This document shows positions 12,410 through 27,400 of a DNA stretch of 64,000 bases, piece by piece. Each line of letters starts with the position of its first letter. The first letter of the stretch is position 1. Made by a program: the position numbers and the translations under genes. Origin of the DNA: Strongylocentrotus droebachiensis (Eukaryota > Echinodermata > Echinoidea > Camarodonta > Strongylocentrotidae); the NCBI GenBank assembly GCA_035222895.1, contig JAVYIG010000093.1, positions 434,001-498,000 on the forward strand. Direction: 5' to 3'. The notes below the pieces were generated by a model that had not been told where the DNA came from, did not search any database, and saw nothing but the letters and a program-made list of their open reading frames with translations.

Positions 12410-15400
12410 CTGTACAATTGAAAAGGTTAACAATTATTCTCATGGACAAATGCTAAATCTAAATTCTGGTAATATGCATGCATGAAAAATGATGCAGAAA
12501 TCAACAATAGCATTGAATAAAGACATACGAAAGATATTCAACTTGCACCCATTCTTCCCATTTACTCTAATGAGTGCAAGACGAAAATATTTACGATATG
12601 CTTTCATTCCCTGCTTTACTTTACTCGGAGTTTGTTGTTTAAAGGTAATACAAAGTTTTGGGAAATTTTGAAAATTGGGTGAAAGTGAATCTTTACAATT
12701 TTGATATATATGGATGCCCCTGTGGATGTATTATAAGCACTTAAAAAATTAGCCCCTAAAACACTTCTGTTTTCGAGAAAAATTGAATATAAAAATTTAC
12801 CGGTGCTCCCGGTAAATTTTGATAAATTTCAAATAGCGCCTGTGCCCATGCGTTGGTAGCTGCGACCATGAAAATCTCAGAATATGTAGTTGTGATATAT
12901 AATTTCCAAACGGGATTAGCTAATCGGTCGATTTTAGTCAAGAAACATTGTTTCATAGCTAAATTGGTATCTTGACCTTGAGAGGGAGCCATACAACATA
13001 AAGGGTTTATTATTTATAATTTCATAACTTTAGACTCGATTTCAACCGGGACAACGATCAATGAATATTGTAGGAACGCATATGCTTCCAATATGTTAAT
13101 TTGAACCAAATTCATGACCCCATACCAAAACTTTGTAATACCTTTAAGGAACATTCATACTAATTTCAATAGTTGTAGTTTCCAGTAAACTTTTGTTTTT
13201 ATCTGAAAGATTTCTTCTTTTTTTCTGTTACCGCAGCAGCTGAGAATGAGCTAAATTGGATTCAACTCAATAAATGACTCCATATCAGGAAATGAAACAC
13301 GATGGTCTTAACAAGAAATTAGACAACGACACATTCACCAATACTCCTGAGACTTTAACGTGTTAAACAAAGAGTGATAATTTGATCATACTCTATTATG
13401 AATGTTTGTTGGATAGCATGAGCATAAAGTATAGAGTACTTACTAGTCGGAGTTGGCGTAAGTCTGTCTCGAGATAGCACCAGTAAGGAGCACTATCGCA
13501 GCAGGTACTCCTGTCATACAAATACATTGATATCACATATTTAATTAATAATCTCTATTAAAAAAATAAGATGAGGAAAGAAAAAAAATAAAACAAGAAA
13601 ATGAAGAATAAAAACAAACGCGAAACTAGTTCCAGTAAGCAAAGAAATGCAAATAGACCAAAAATGTAAAGGCCTACTATATGATCAAAGTTTAGCAAGG
13701 TGTGATTTATTGATTGATTTCCATTTAATATTAACATGATAAGCGTGTACAAAGTACATAGAAATTCAATAATTGAAACACTGAAACGGAAGAGCATGCT
13801 AAAGAAGCGATGTTTGTATGGTGCAAGGCCCTATTAAAACATAGTTGCATGACAATAGGTCTTAAGAGTTCTGGTCAAAAAAGTTATAACAGCAATTTAC
13901 CCCATGCAATGACGGAGGCTTTCATCATGAAGAGTGGGATATACGAATCCATGACACGGACAACCATTAGGAACATGTTTACCCCTTCAACGCCCATCCA
14001 TGACATCGATGAGAGCGTGGTGAAGTGGAGGACAGCGGCGATGACCCCACACAGACCTGGACCGACCTCGGGTTCTCTAGGATATCGATCGAGTGCTGTC
14101 ATGATGATGAAGAAGACGTACAGGAAGAGGAGCGTGATGCAGAGGCACATTAAGATCCGGATGTGCTGCAAGCAACGAAGTTTCCTGGGGCAAAGAGAAA
14201 CATATACTTAGTATGAGCAAATTTAAATGTTTTCAGAGCGGAGTAGGTGAGTTGAATATGCTGACCTACTAAGTACATTCCAATTTCTAGTATCCGTTGA
14301 CAACTGAAGCATCTGACTTGTAGCCACTACTCCTATAAAAAGCGTCTGTAGTTTAGATATCTATTTAGCTTTTAACTTTACCAACGTTCGATTAAATATT
14401 TAGAGGGAATATCTAACAAAAAGTGAACAAGACTAAGCTAGGGATAAGAATCCATAACAACTTAGAGAGCATAAAACATCTTGTGTATTCGACCCCCCCC
14501 CAAAAAAAAAAAAAAAAAAAAAAAAGAAGAAGAAGGTATAAGTAAAGTGGGTGTTAATAGAGTAAGATTACTCTCGTGATAAACCAAAATGAGGTAAAAC
14601 GCTAGACTGACTGAACTAGGGAGACCATTGTAGTGTTGAGAACGTTTGTTGATAGAAGAAGGGTAGGAACATGGAAGTTTAGAGGCAATCCAACCGTTGT
14701 GATAGTTATCAGTACGAAAGCAGACAAATTAGAGAAACAGAATACCGAATTTTCGAATAAATAATTCTAATAAAATGAGAGTTGTGACTGTTTGACAATT
14801 CAATCAGTGGATTGTGACGTACCCAGGAACGTTTTTTGTACACAAAGATATCATTATTTTCTGCAATCTCTTTTGGGGCACCACTCAAGAATTATCATGG
14901 ATAGCATATTATAAAAAGTTCTTTAAAAGAAAAGACCCTCTTGATTCACACATTTTGAAAAGAAAATGAAATATTAGTCATGTCGTGTGTAGCAGAAATT
15001 GGGAATGTAGTACGGACTCCATTATTAAAAGGGACATTACCGATTCAGTCAATTTAAAATGCATATGTAGTGGTTGCAACGTTTTAAAAAAAATCTTAGT
15101 TTGGGGTCCGATTTCGTTGACAATTTTCACCTGCCTCCTTTTCTGATTTTGTTGTGCCTTCTTTTAGAATAAAAGTTTATGTTGGATTTTCCTCAAAGTC
15201 TTACCTATCAGTGATGTAGACAGCCACGGTCACCAGGAGGCCTACAATGGAGAGAGAACATCCTATGTAGCTTAAAATCCTAAACACTTGTTCAACTCTC
15301 TCTGATCTTCTGGGGATCCCACTCACATCCTGATGAGAAACAGAAAGCAACAAAATGTGGAAATAGAATAAGCCAATTTGGAGATAGATGTATATAGTTG

Positions 15401-18400
15401 TTTTTAAATGTCTTAAAGATTTATCTGCAGACTTTGACAAAAAGTATCAACAGTACTGTTATGAATATGTAGATTATTGGATTCCAACGGATGGCGTCTT
15501 GTTAGATGGTGAGGCTGATAAGAACCACGTATCAAAGGTAACGAATCGTCCGATTTCGTCTTGATTTTTTAATCTATTAATTTGATTCTAAATTATCGTA
15601 GGGGATTATGTAAACAGTACATAATATTAACACCCGACAATGTGCAAATCGCGATGATATCATAAGTAAATGTCATACAGAATAATATAAGAATGCAAAT
15701 TATGCTATGGCTGTGCAACTCTCTGGAATAATTTACCTTTAAATATTATTATCACTACCATTATTATTATTACCATTTTCATTATGTTTAGTACTATTGT
15801 TATTATCTTTATCTCCATTTATATCATCATTATTATTTCATGTTCTTACCATAAGAACAGCAAAACTTGTTAGATGATTGCACTGGCATTCAGTATGTGT
15901 CTCGGAGGTGATTGTCAAAACACAGCCATCGCTTGACCAAGCATTAGCGGAATATTCCCAATAGACACACTGCGGATTTGTTGCATTTCGCTGGAAGTGT
16001 ATAAAATTGTTTTGAGAGAAAAACACAATAAAAACAGGTTTTAAGTAAGTTCACTTTTCATTTATGTACTTAGTGATTTGAAGCACATTATTTCAGCCCA
16101 TTGTGCAGTTGTACAGCTTATGAAGAGATGTTGTATCTTACCTGTCTGTGTGCTAGTATTATGGTGACCGGATCATTCAGAGGTTTGGTTTCACTCGTAC
16201 CGAGGCTCGCTCCGATGATATTAGTATTGACCGTGATATTACGACGCCCATCATTGCTTCCCACCTGATTGTCCTGACCACCGTCCATTACAAACAATGC
16301 ATCGTCTCTGTACACAGTAAATGCTATATTCCCCATGATGCCTTCATCAATGGTCTCTGGTCCCATGACGATGGCTGCTTGGACAGCATCACCAATGTTA
16401 CCGTTGTCGAGATTGTTGGTGGATAGCTGGATGTCACTTTCATCAAAGGATTGGCTGTCATCGCCGATGATGGAGAAGACAATCCCATTGCCGACACCAT
16501 CAGACTCAGAGTTGATTACCTAAAGAAATGCATTGTAAGATTAAAGGCTTGGTCAGATATGGTGTGTTAAACCGTTCGCTGCAAAATCATTCAAGTAATG
16601 GCCTGGACCGGAGCTGGGCAAAGTCAGTGTTTGGAGCTGGTGTGATCACCACACCATTGTTTAGCACAAATTAGTTAAGCAACCTTGACAACTAGCCTAG
16701 TATGAATTCACACTTCGGCAGTGTATTTAAATCCAGATTTATCATCATACCTGTACTACTAGGTTTGCTGCCACTTGTTGGAAGGTCTGGTTGGAAGGCA
16801 CATTGACGGCTAGAAGGATGTTCTCCAAGGCCTCGGTGGCTCTGCTGACAGCACCATTCATCATCTCAGCATCCATAGTAAGACCTTGGTCTAACGCGGC
16901 CAGGCCGCTTAAGATGTCAACGACTGAGGCAACATTCTAGTATAAAACAACAAAAACAATTAATCTACATCTGCCACTCTCCATCCAGGTGTTTAATGGT
17001 ACCCGGGAGAATGCAATCGTTTGTGTAGTTTGCTAAGCATTGTGAGGGTCTGTAAAATAGCGCCTGGTTGGAATGCACCCCCAGGGAGTTGAAAATGTGC
17101 AAACATTGTGTGCAGACTAGCCTTTTGACAAGGCCTCGTGACTCTGGGTATTTTCCACCCCAACCAGCGGCTGGGATGAGCCTAGAGACCCGGGGTGAAC
17201 GAGCGATCGAGTGGCTTTAGCCGCTAGGCCTTTTGGATTCTTGCTCTGCATGAATTATTAATGACTTTGGATTTATTGTTAAGCCATAATGCATGGGCGT
17301 ACAGAGGATTTGTTTATGTTGGGGACCGGGGAAAAATGCAATGGATTATTGAAAATGTATTGCATTTTCTTTGTCTTTGTTTGTTTGTGGGAACTGCCCC
17401 CTACCCTAGCCCCCGCTGCGTACAGTCATGTTTCAGTGGCCAAGCAATGGCCTTGTAACTGTGAGGCCCCAGGATCAAAACCGTGTCGATGTGCTATATT
17501 AGTGCCCTTTTGGGGGGCATTAATCCTCATTACTGTCATTTATGACTTAAGGGCGTAGGTACCCCAGTTGTTAAGCATAGTAGCATATACACATGCTTTA
17601 GCAGTCACGTAAAACAATCACTGGCAAATTATTATTCAATAAAATCTGAGAATGTATACTATTATCTAGATCTACTAGGAATAAATCATTGTCAAAATAA
17701 TTCCATAAATTGGGGTAAAAAAAAAAATATTCCAACTGTTTGAGCGACAGTGTACAATAAAATAGGAAGCATTTGATGACTTAAACTAACAATTGTAAGT
17801 GAGATAATTGGACTTTCCCTATAAAATGAACCAGTCCAACTTGTTTCGTTCAATTTCGTACTACGTAGAGTTTACTGTGAACGTGGTGGATAATATATGC
17901 CGACGTCACGCGATGATACGTTCGGTGATTGGACGCTACCATTTCGGTAGAGAATTCCAGTCGAAAACAAGGGTTAACATAAGAAATCCAAACCAGATTA
18001 CTAAAGGCCACTTGAATGGGCCACTCACTCCGGCGTTTACTCGGGTTTTCGCGATTAGTCTCTTTTTAGTCGCTCGGCGTCTATCAGACATGAGGCCTTG
18101 TCTAAAGGCTATGTGCAGACAAACCTTAATCGGATGACCGGGTTAATAATATATCTATACAACGCTTAGAGACATTGTCGATGCATTAAGCGCTATACAA
18201 ATGTGGATTATTATTATTAATATTATTACAGCAATACTGACAGAGATAAGAATAAAAACTTTCAGTTATTTCTTTCAACTGGGTGATCTTCCATCGAATA
18301 AATAATTGCTGATTTTTTATTTTTTTTTAATCATTGAAATCACCTCTTGTGTTGGTTGAGAAATCGACCCTGTCTGGTGAATGATGTCAAAGGCAGCACC

Positions 18401-21400
18401 GACCCCAGCAGAAGTAATATTCGTGTCTTGGGAGATCCCAGTCAATACTGACAGGATGTCCTGAATGTCGCTTTCACCAGTCATCAGATTCTATCAACAA
18501 AACCCACAGTTTCAAATTACCGTTTATCGACTTTTATTCTTGTTTAATTAAGATACTTAAGGTACCACCCTGTTACCATTAAATTAATGACAAGAGTAGG
18601 CGAACAAACGACAAAATAACACGTCGCTCATAAATTTACAGTTCTGATTATTTATTATACAATTATGTTGGATCGTACAGAGCAGCAAGAAAAGCAATGT
18701 TGACAGTCGAGAGTCGTGAGGAAAAAATGTGCATTTGAGAATTGTACGAGAGATAAATTATTAATAGAGATTAGTAAGAACCAAGAGGCATTTACCGAAT
18801 TTGACCATGAGACCAAAAGGCTAGACTGCATATTTAGATTAACGACCCAGCCAAGCACATGAATCATGTTTTGACGGCAGCGACTTGGGTGGGTCGGTGA
18901 TAAGGGTAATGAGTAGAGGTTCAACGAACATCTATGAGCTAAATTTAGGTCAAATTGCTAAGAATAGTATCACCAACACAACACAAGACAAAGAAAAATT
19001 GAATTGATACATTCAGTAAGGACGGTGCACGTATAATGCGCGCGCTTGTGTGCGCGTATGCACATTTTTGAAATGTTCGAAAAGATCTGAAACATGTAGT
19101 AAAATAGTCCAAAAAGCATTTTGACATTTCAAATTTTGATGCACACGTACGCGTCCCCCCTGACGCGAGCAAAGACATGGGTGTGACCAAAAGTTTACCC
19201 ATGATGTCAAGTTTATGCATATCCAATATCATTCAGAAATGACAATGTATGACAGAAATATGATCAATACGAGAAATTAACAAAATGGCGCCTAGATGGC
19301 GTCATGCATCAATAATATTTTTAAAATCTCATCGTTAGGATCAAGAAGCCTGCACATGGCACATGTCATGGAAATTTCATTGTCATTAACCATGTCATTC
19401 ATGAGATATGAAGCGAACAAAATCCATACAGAATGAAAGGGGATGGAAGAGATTCTGACGAAATCACCTAAAAATAATACAGCAAAAAAATAATTTAGAG
19501 ATATTGAATGCTATGAGAGGACTGTCTGTTTTTATACGCTCAAGGGAAATTTCCCGAGAGCAGTATAGAAACAGCCAGTCCTCGAGTATTAAAGCAGTCG
19601 ATATCCCTTTTATAGGCCGAAATCAAACAAAAATCTACAAAGAATTCTTACCTTATCCTTCTATCGGGTAAACAGTGAACAAAACATCACGGAAAATCTG
19701 ATAAACTGTCTGTTTATCACCACCCGAAAAATGACCGAAATGTTCGATCAGTTGGGAATCGCAGACAAAAAGCACTATGTGATGTCCGCGCTCGCTCAAA
19801 GGACATATTAACACGTAAACCGATGGGTATCGCAGCAAGATTTCGTTAGTTTTCCGGTACCTGGAATTTTCTCGGGATTTTACTCTTGGACTATTAAATG
19901 GTTTTGGCTTTTTTCGTTTCTTTACGGGAATGGCTAAAATAACGACTGCAACTTCCACCAATCAGATGGCTGGATTTCTTAAGTGAGGTATGCCCAATGG
20001 AAGGTTACATGATCGTGCTGTCGCCCCGTGGCGTGCCGATGAAAACAACTATGCCTCGAATATCAAAGCAGTCATTATAACTTTTATATTCCGAAAAGGG
20101 TCATAGAATACATGTGCGACTTACCAATTACGGTAATCAAGTTTGTTTACGCTATCGAGACCTAGTCTCAATAAGGTGTCTGATCGCGCACCAATCGAGT
20201 TTGTGTGTTAAAATTCTTTCCATTGAGATTGCACGCATATTCGTAAAATGCCAAAATCGGTCAATAATGGTTTTTTTGTTAAGTGCCCTAGGGCTTTTTT
20301 CAAATGACTATTGACCGGTTTTGGGATTGGCTAAAATCATGACTCCAATTTCGACCAAACAGATAAGTAGATTTCTAAAGTGAGGTATATAATAATAACC
20401 ATTACATGTAATACTACTACTATTACTGTTAATACCAAAGAATGATAACATTATTAAAAAAATAAGAAATTACAACTAGACCTTTTTAGCTTCTAGAATG
20501 GATTAGTCCAATTTATCTTTTATTTCATTTCAAATTTTAAGTTTCTTACATGATTGTGTGGATAAAATATAATTTTTCAAGCGTTTAAGGGTTAAGGACA
20601 TTCCGCAGTAACATTAGTGTGCATAATAGCTGATCATGAATTTACTAAGCACAATACCAGGAACTCCATAACGGACTATCTAGAATTAGATCAAGTTTAC
20701 CTCTCGAAAGTAGATTAAGAGTTGGTCAGCTGTTTTATTGCCACCGCAGTTATCAGAAGGTACCCATGCACAAGGAGAGATATAATCGCCGTAGCAGACG
20801 GCTCGTGCTATTGGCTCTCCATCTTGACGCAAAAATCAAAGTTCAGAACAAATATATTATCGGCCTCATATTAACATGGTATATTGCGTGAAGATGTTAG
20901 GGTATGGTGGTTCTTTGTTTCGACTCTCAACATCAGGGTTAATGGTTCAAATCCCAGTCTAATACTAACGTCCTTTGGCAACACCCAGGTGTAAATGGGT
21001 GCCTAAAAGTTCCTGGGGTGATAATGAATGCAGGGCACCCAGGAAGAATAGCATGATGCTAATGAGGCTTCCCGAGTTAAAAATGATTATTGATATTATC
21101 TATTATCGATATTTTTCTTCTTCTCCTTCTTCATTTTCTCATCACTATTATATTACTATTATCATTGCTCTCATTATTAAAACATGTACTAATACTGTTC
21201 TTACAGTGAAACCTGTCTATAATAACCACCCAAGAGATACAAGAAAAGTGGTCTTTATAGGCAGGTGGTCCTTATGTACAGGTGCCTATAATACATGTTT
21301 GAATGAGAAACCATTTTCAAGGGAAACGAAAAACGTGGTGTTTGTAGACAGGTGGTTTTTGTATACAGCCGGTCACTAAATCAGGTTTGACTGGTTTATG

Positions 21401-24400
21401 ATAATCATGTTTTATAAAAAGAACTTTCTAGTCGGTACTAATCTTAACATTCATGGGTTTGCTTTCTCATGTAAGCTTAATTATTTAAAGACTAAAAGAA
21501 AAAACATTTTAATATAAGAAATATTTGTTTCATGTACCCTTGATGGTGAAAAATGGACATTCTCTACTCGATTCAATCCACGATTGAAGGTCTCCTGACG
21601 AAAACTGGACAATACCATACAGAGATGACCAAGAGGTGTTTGGACATAGAACTAAAAAGGGAGAGAGAGAGAGAATTTGGATTTCAAAATCTGTCATTGC
21701 AGTTTTTGAACATTTTAAGAGGGTGATCCAACGAGATATCTTTAATAATTGCTTTAGGTTTGCTTTCTTGAAAGTCTGTGCAATTATTTTAGATATGGAA
21801 AGTTAAACCAGATCACAAATAACGCAATATCGCAAAAGACGTCGCTGCAAACCTTGCTTTCCACAGAATTCCTATTTTTCTTGAATCATATGATTATTCA
21901 GAACCACGACCACAAAGACTTTACAAGTTCAAGTATTCATATCGAATGCAAAAGCACATATTTCCAAAACAGATCGATATGAGATCATTTATTATTCCCT
22001 TGGCTTCAACCTATATCAGCACACTATCTCCTTTTAGTGACGTTTTTGCATCATCTTTAATCTATCAACATTTCGAGTCTATTTCCAATGCAGTAGGTAA
22101 TAACTAATTATTATAGTTTATAAATTGGCAACATAGTATAAGAATAAAATCACTATTTTGATGTACAAATTGGCAAATTTTGGTTAAATTTAGCAATTTT
22201 TTCCTCAAATAGGTTCATCTGATAATGTTTTACTTCTCCAATCTATGAAGTCGTGGAAAACAAGATTCATTCTTGCCAATTTGAAGAGGGAAAAATTATT
22301 AATTTAGAAAATTAAGAAATAAGAAAAATACTGAACTCCTATTAATGGTCAAATATGATTTCAATTGAGCCAGATTCACCTGTACTTAGTACCAGAAGGG
22401 TGGAAGGGTCAAAGTAACCGTCAGAGCTTTCCGCCACAGAGGATAATCCGCTCCACAGCAGGCCTATTTCTTCTTGTGTACTCATGCTACTGTTGGCTAT
22501 GTAAGCTCTCATATCAACAAATACACCGTCATCTGGTAGAAGTTGATTCACGTGAATGTAAATAGTGCCATTGGTGTCACTCTCGGTTTCAAGCGCCTGA
22601 AACACTGCCTCGAACTAGATATCAAATGATGCCCAACATTATCATTATCATAGTTGAGTATTTTTACATAAGATTGGAAATTTCGTAGCAACTGTCTTAT
22701 CTAGGCTTTGGTTGTATCTTACATAGACACTGAAAAAATGTAGCCAAATGAATTTTGCTAGTTTTACATATTCTGCATAATGTTTATGAACTATACACGG
22801 TATCATTAAACAATGGTAATTAATATCTCTGTGAGCGAAGCAAATTTGCATGTCGAATTCAAATTAGACAATGAATTGAACGAAGGAATGAATATGTGAA
22901 TGAAAGAAACAGGTAAACATGTTTTGTTTTCTGTCTCGTTTTGTTTTTGTCTTGGCTACCCGTAAACTTGAATAGGCTTCAAATTTTAAGAAGCAGGGCA
23001 ACATTGCTTCCAAATCAAGGATGTACCCTCAGACAAAGTGGGAACAGTTGAGGAGAATTTATAGCATTCTAATTCAGAGATATATTACAAGTGACTTAAA
23101 AGTTTCCATCCCCTTACCTTTCCTTGAATATCACGCACAAGGGTCTTGTAATCTGAAGATTCTTGATCAGCTTGAAATGTCGTGAAATTTCCTACAAGCT
23201 TGAACTTCAGATGAAAAATAGACATATCTGTATTTTTTAAAAATTAAAAAATCATAGATACTGTTTAAAATATACGATATTTCACAAAAGTTCTTACACA
23301 TGACACATTACAAAATTCACTTGAAACTTATTTTGTGAAATGAAATTACATTCTTATTAGGCTACCTTCAATATCCCCCCCCCCCTCCCAAAAAAAAAGA
23401 GTAGTCTTGCAATATGCAGATGGCATATTGTTGTGATACGATGTTGCATAGTTTCAACGGATATGTGTTGTTTGATATACACTAATGGGGTTGTATGTAT
23501 CATGGTCTAGAGGATATGTCACGGGAATGTGGATTATATGGTTCGCGGTTGGTGTCCTGCCACAGTACTAATGGCAAGACATTGATCTACATTCGCCACT
23601 CGTCATTCTGGTATATTAAATAGGGACCTGGTAGGAGTTTGTTTCTTGAACGCTTTAAGAGCCTTAGGGCAGCTGGGCTAGAGCCAGGGTAACAAAACTA
23701 CGTGCGCAATATAATTGTAGCTGCTAATTAGTTTTATTATAATTACTATTATCAACTCAAAAAACGTATTTTAGTGCAGTACTCCCTGACTTCAATTACA
23801 TATTCTAAATGAAATTAACTTACAAATGGTCCCGGATGATTATCTTTTATTTTTGGGGTAATAGCATTTTGGGTAAGTTTCATATTAAAGTGGGTAAAAG
23901 AAGATATAGAAGAATTTGTCTTGGATCGTTGTCTAAAGGTAAAAGTTCAGATGTAACTGGTTTTGTATAGAACAATACCCTCCCCCCACCCCAAAAAAAA
24001 TTACCTCTGATTGTAAGCAGTGCTTGGTTGCTTTCAATATGAGGTCCGTTTTCTGGGATACCAACACAGTTATAGTACGCCTGATCAGAGGGGCTCATCT
24101 CATCAATGACATAGTTAGATATATCACGGGTGTCAGGCACCTTTTTCCCATCTCTCCACCAGTCAAAGTGCTGAACATCTTGGAATTCACAGTTCAATAC
24201 TACCATCTCTGATATACCTACAGTTTTATTTCTGGGGTGAGATGTAACGGTTGGCACACCTAGTAAGGATGAAAAGAGAATATCCCAGAGTCATGAACTG
24301 GAGATAGATACAATATTCGCTCAATATCAATTCCAATTCCTATAAGAGAACTATGAATAAAAATATAGACTATATCATTGCTTTATGATTTTATATTTCT

Positions 24401-27400
24401 TTCAAAAATTATCATGTAGAATACCAAATCAAACCTCGCTATAGTTTATACAAAAACACATTGAGATATTATGATGTAAAACAAATGTTCATTGATAACT
24501 ATGAGTTATTTTCGTCACTGCTGATTATCTTTTTTGTATGCAAAATATCATTGTAAAATCATGATACTTTTCTAAAAATCAATAAATCATTTATCAAGGT
24601 ATCTTGATCTCATAATCAAATGATTTTTAAACAATCGTTGGATATTGGAATATGAAAACCGTAATAAAAAAATGTGCAATTCCTCACCTCTTTAACAATT
24701 TATCTAACTCATTTTTGGAGTGCTATAACCAGAGACAAATTTTACCCACGGCTAAGGCATAACAACAATCATTTCATTTAATAGCGGTTTTTTATACTTA
24801 AACACCTGTTCTGATATTGTACACGCGAATGGAACCAATATGTGCCCCAATGTATCCTGCAGATATTTCAATAACAGACAAGAGATGGTCTGATATGTCC
24901 TTTGTGTCCCGTTTTGTCATTCCTTTCTTCTTGTATTTTGTTATTGTTTAGATACTTTAAAATGGTTTACGAAAAATGTTATTATATTATATTTATTTTA
25001 CTGTGATTATTAAAGACACTTTAAAATGATTTATGATAATAATGTTCATATTATATTTATTCTTGGGAACCTACAAAAACAAGCTATGCTTTCCAGTAGG
25101 TTCCTGTTTCATTTCATAATTTTGATCTTACTTTGTCAACTATATTCTTTATTGTGCAAACAATTGTTATATGAAATGAATAAATAAAATCAATCAATCA
25201 ATCAATTAATCAAACAGGCGCTATTTAGTTTAGAACACATGAAGTTCATACCATCTTGTGTTTGGTTAATGTTGCATGTTGTTCCCCCGTAGAGCGATGA
25301 GCACGCACACTGTCGTTCAGCTGGTATACAGGTACCTCCATTGAGACAAGGATCCAACGCACAGTAGCCTATTGAGAAAAACACATTGGTTCAGTGGTAA
25401 AGCAGTGATCTCCAAACTAGAAGGGCCTAGGTTCCAAGCCAAGTAAATGTGTGATTACTCTTTGATAGATCAATAAGCCTTAATTCCCAAGTCCCTCGGA
25501 TAGGACTTAATTCCACAGATTGCTACAATAAGTCACTTTAGAGAAAGCACTTGTACAAATGACACAACCAAAGTGATGGAGGTATTTCCTTTTATATCAT
25601 TACTTTCATGCCATTCTGATTCTTTCAGTGTTTATCATTTTATAGACAGAAAAAAAGCAAGGAAATTTTTGTTTAAAACATGGCTTCCGCCAAACAGTCG
25701 TACAAGGTCTGTGAAACCTACCACTCTCACAATAGGTGCCAAACCACCCCTCGGTGCAGTTACAGTTGAAGTAGTTCAGACGATCAACGCATGTTCCTTC
25801 ATTCAAGCACGGTCCGGAATTACATTCGTTAATATCTATTTGAGAATTGGAATTTCAACAAAATGACTAGTTAAAGAGGGATATGTATGCGTTTCTTAAT
25901 TTTATTCATTTCTATATTTTCCATCTCCACTCCAAACGACTATCTACATTGCATATTTCACAGTTAGATGCAATATGCCCTAAACGGCGAGTAATATTAT
26001 TTAACTAGGTTATATCCTGATCAGTGTATACGTGTATATAGGGGTGCAGAATAAAACACTGCCAGACTGCCTGACACACATACCTAGGAGTGATGTCTCT
26101 TGTCTTTGATATTACAACCAATGGTTTCAGAATAAATAAATACACAAACACATCAACAAACAAATAAACAAATAATACCTATTTCACAGGTGTAGCCCTC
26201 CCACCCTGAAGAGCAATTACAAGAGAAGGCGTTCAGAAGGTTGTTACACTCTGCACCGTTTAGGCATTGGTTTGGAGAACATTCATCAACATCTGTGAAG
26301 TAATTCAATGAAGTACATGTTTACTCCTCAAAAGAAAATTTGCCATTCAATATTGAGCGCTGATATATCTCTTGGTGCTATATTAATATTCTGTACATTG
26401 CTTTCATTGAAAAGTCAGTTTATAACCCTTATATATGGGGCTAAGTAAAAAATAAATTCTTGCAAATTGCTGTGTTATTTTCAACAGTGAATTCTCCATT
26501 TGTTTAGAGGATGGATTGTGTTTCTAACGAGGTTGAGGCGGTCATTGTTGACAAAAACCAAAGCATTTTGCAAACATTTCACTTTTGACTTGGTCCCATA
26601 TTCAGGTGACATAGCATCGATCATTGTAAAGGGGCAAAAGAAACAAAATCAACAGTCAAACTAGAATTGCAGAACTTGTTTTGAGAAGTTTTATTTAGTT
26701 GTACCGATTTCTACAAGAGCATCGGGCATTTTTTTTTTTTTTTTTTTTTTTATAACATTTTTTACAAAATAACAAAATAATTTTAACATAGGTCTTAATA
26801 AATTTGCCAATAAAATTTTACATTTACATAAAAAAGTTACACATTTACAGATGAAAGATATTCACATAAACAAAATTATATTTTCACCAAAAAACAAACC
26901 AGTTTGATTATAAATCTCAAATTATTTCTTTTCCACAATATTCTGTTAACCTTTATTCCTCTTCAATTTCTTTTAGAGACAAAAAAAAAAATTATATATA
27001 TAAAAAGAGAAAGAGCTATAAAACACCTACTACCCCCGCCCCACACAACATTTAAACACATAACAAGTACCACAATATACAAAACACACACAAACATAGA
27101 ACTAACAAACAAACAAAAGTAAAAGAAAAAGAAAAGAAGAGAAAAAAGATGAAGAAGAAAAAAAAGAAGAAGAAGAAAAAAAATATATATATATAGAAAA
27201 GAGAGGAGGGTCAGGAAGTTGTATATTGAGAAAATTAAAAACTGAAAAACTGAAAACATTTATTCTAAACTTTCCAAAGATTCCCATTTCCTTAAATGAA
27301 TTAAAAGTGTGTCTCTTTCCAATGAAAGTTTTTTCTCTTCATTTCTATTTTTTCAACAATCTATATTCTATTTCTTTTGTTTTTGGAGGGTTTCCCTTCT

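Noticed and set aside
12756..12992. Minus frame between exons 24 and 25 as an extra exon
   Set aside because: Exon 24 joins exon 25 exactly at a split Tyr codon and gives the expected loop-2 to TM5 sequence; adding this frame would break it.
23192..23218. Upstream acceptors (CTGAAG, TTCAAG) for exon 15
   Set aside because: With the phase-1 Ig exon both lead to a TGA after about a dozen codons; only the TTGTAG acceptor stays open.
25387..25440. tRNA gene between exons 12 and 13
   Set aside because: A- and B-box-like words are present but I could not form an acceptor stem or a convincing anticodon arm; a SINE head fits better.
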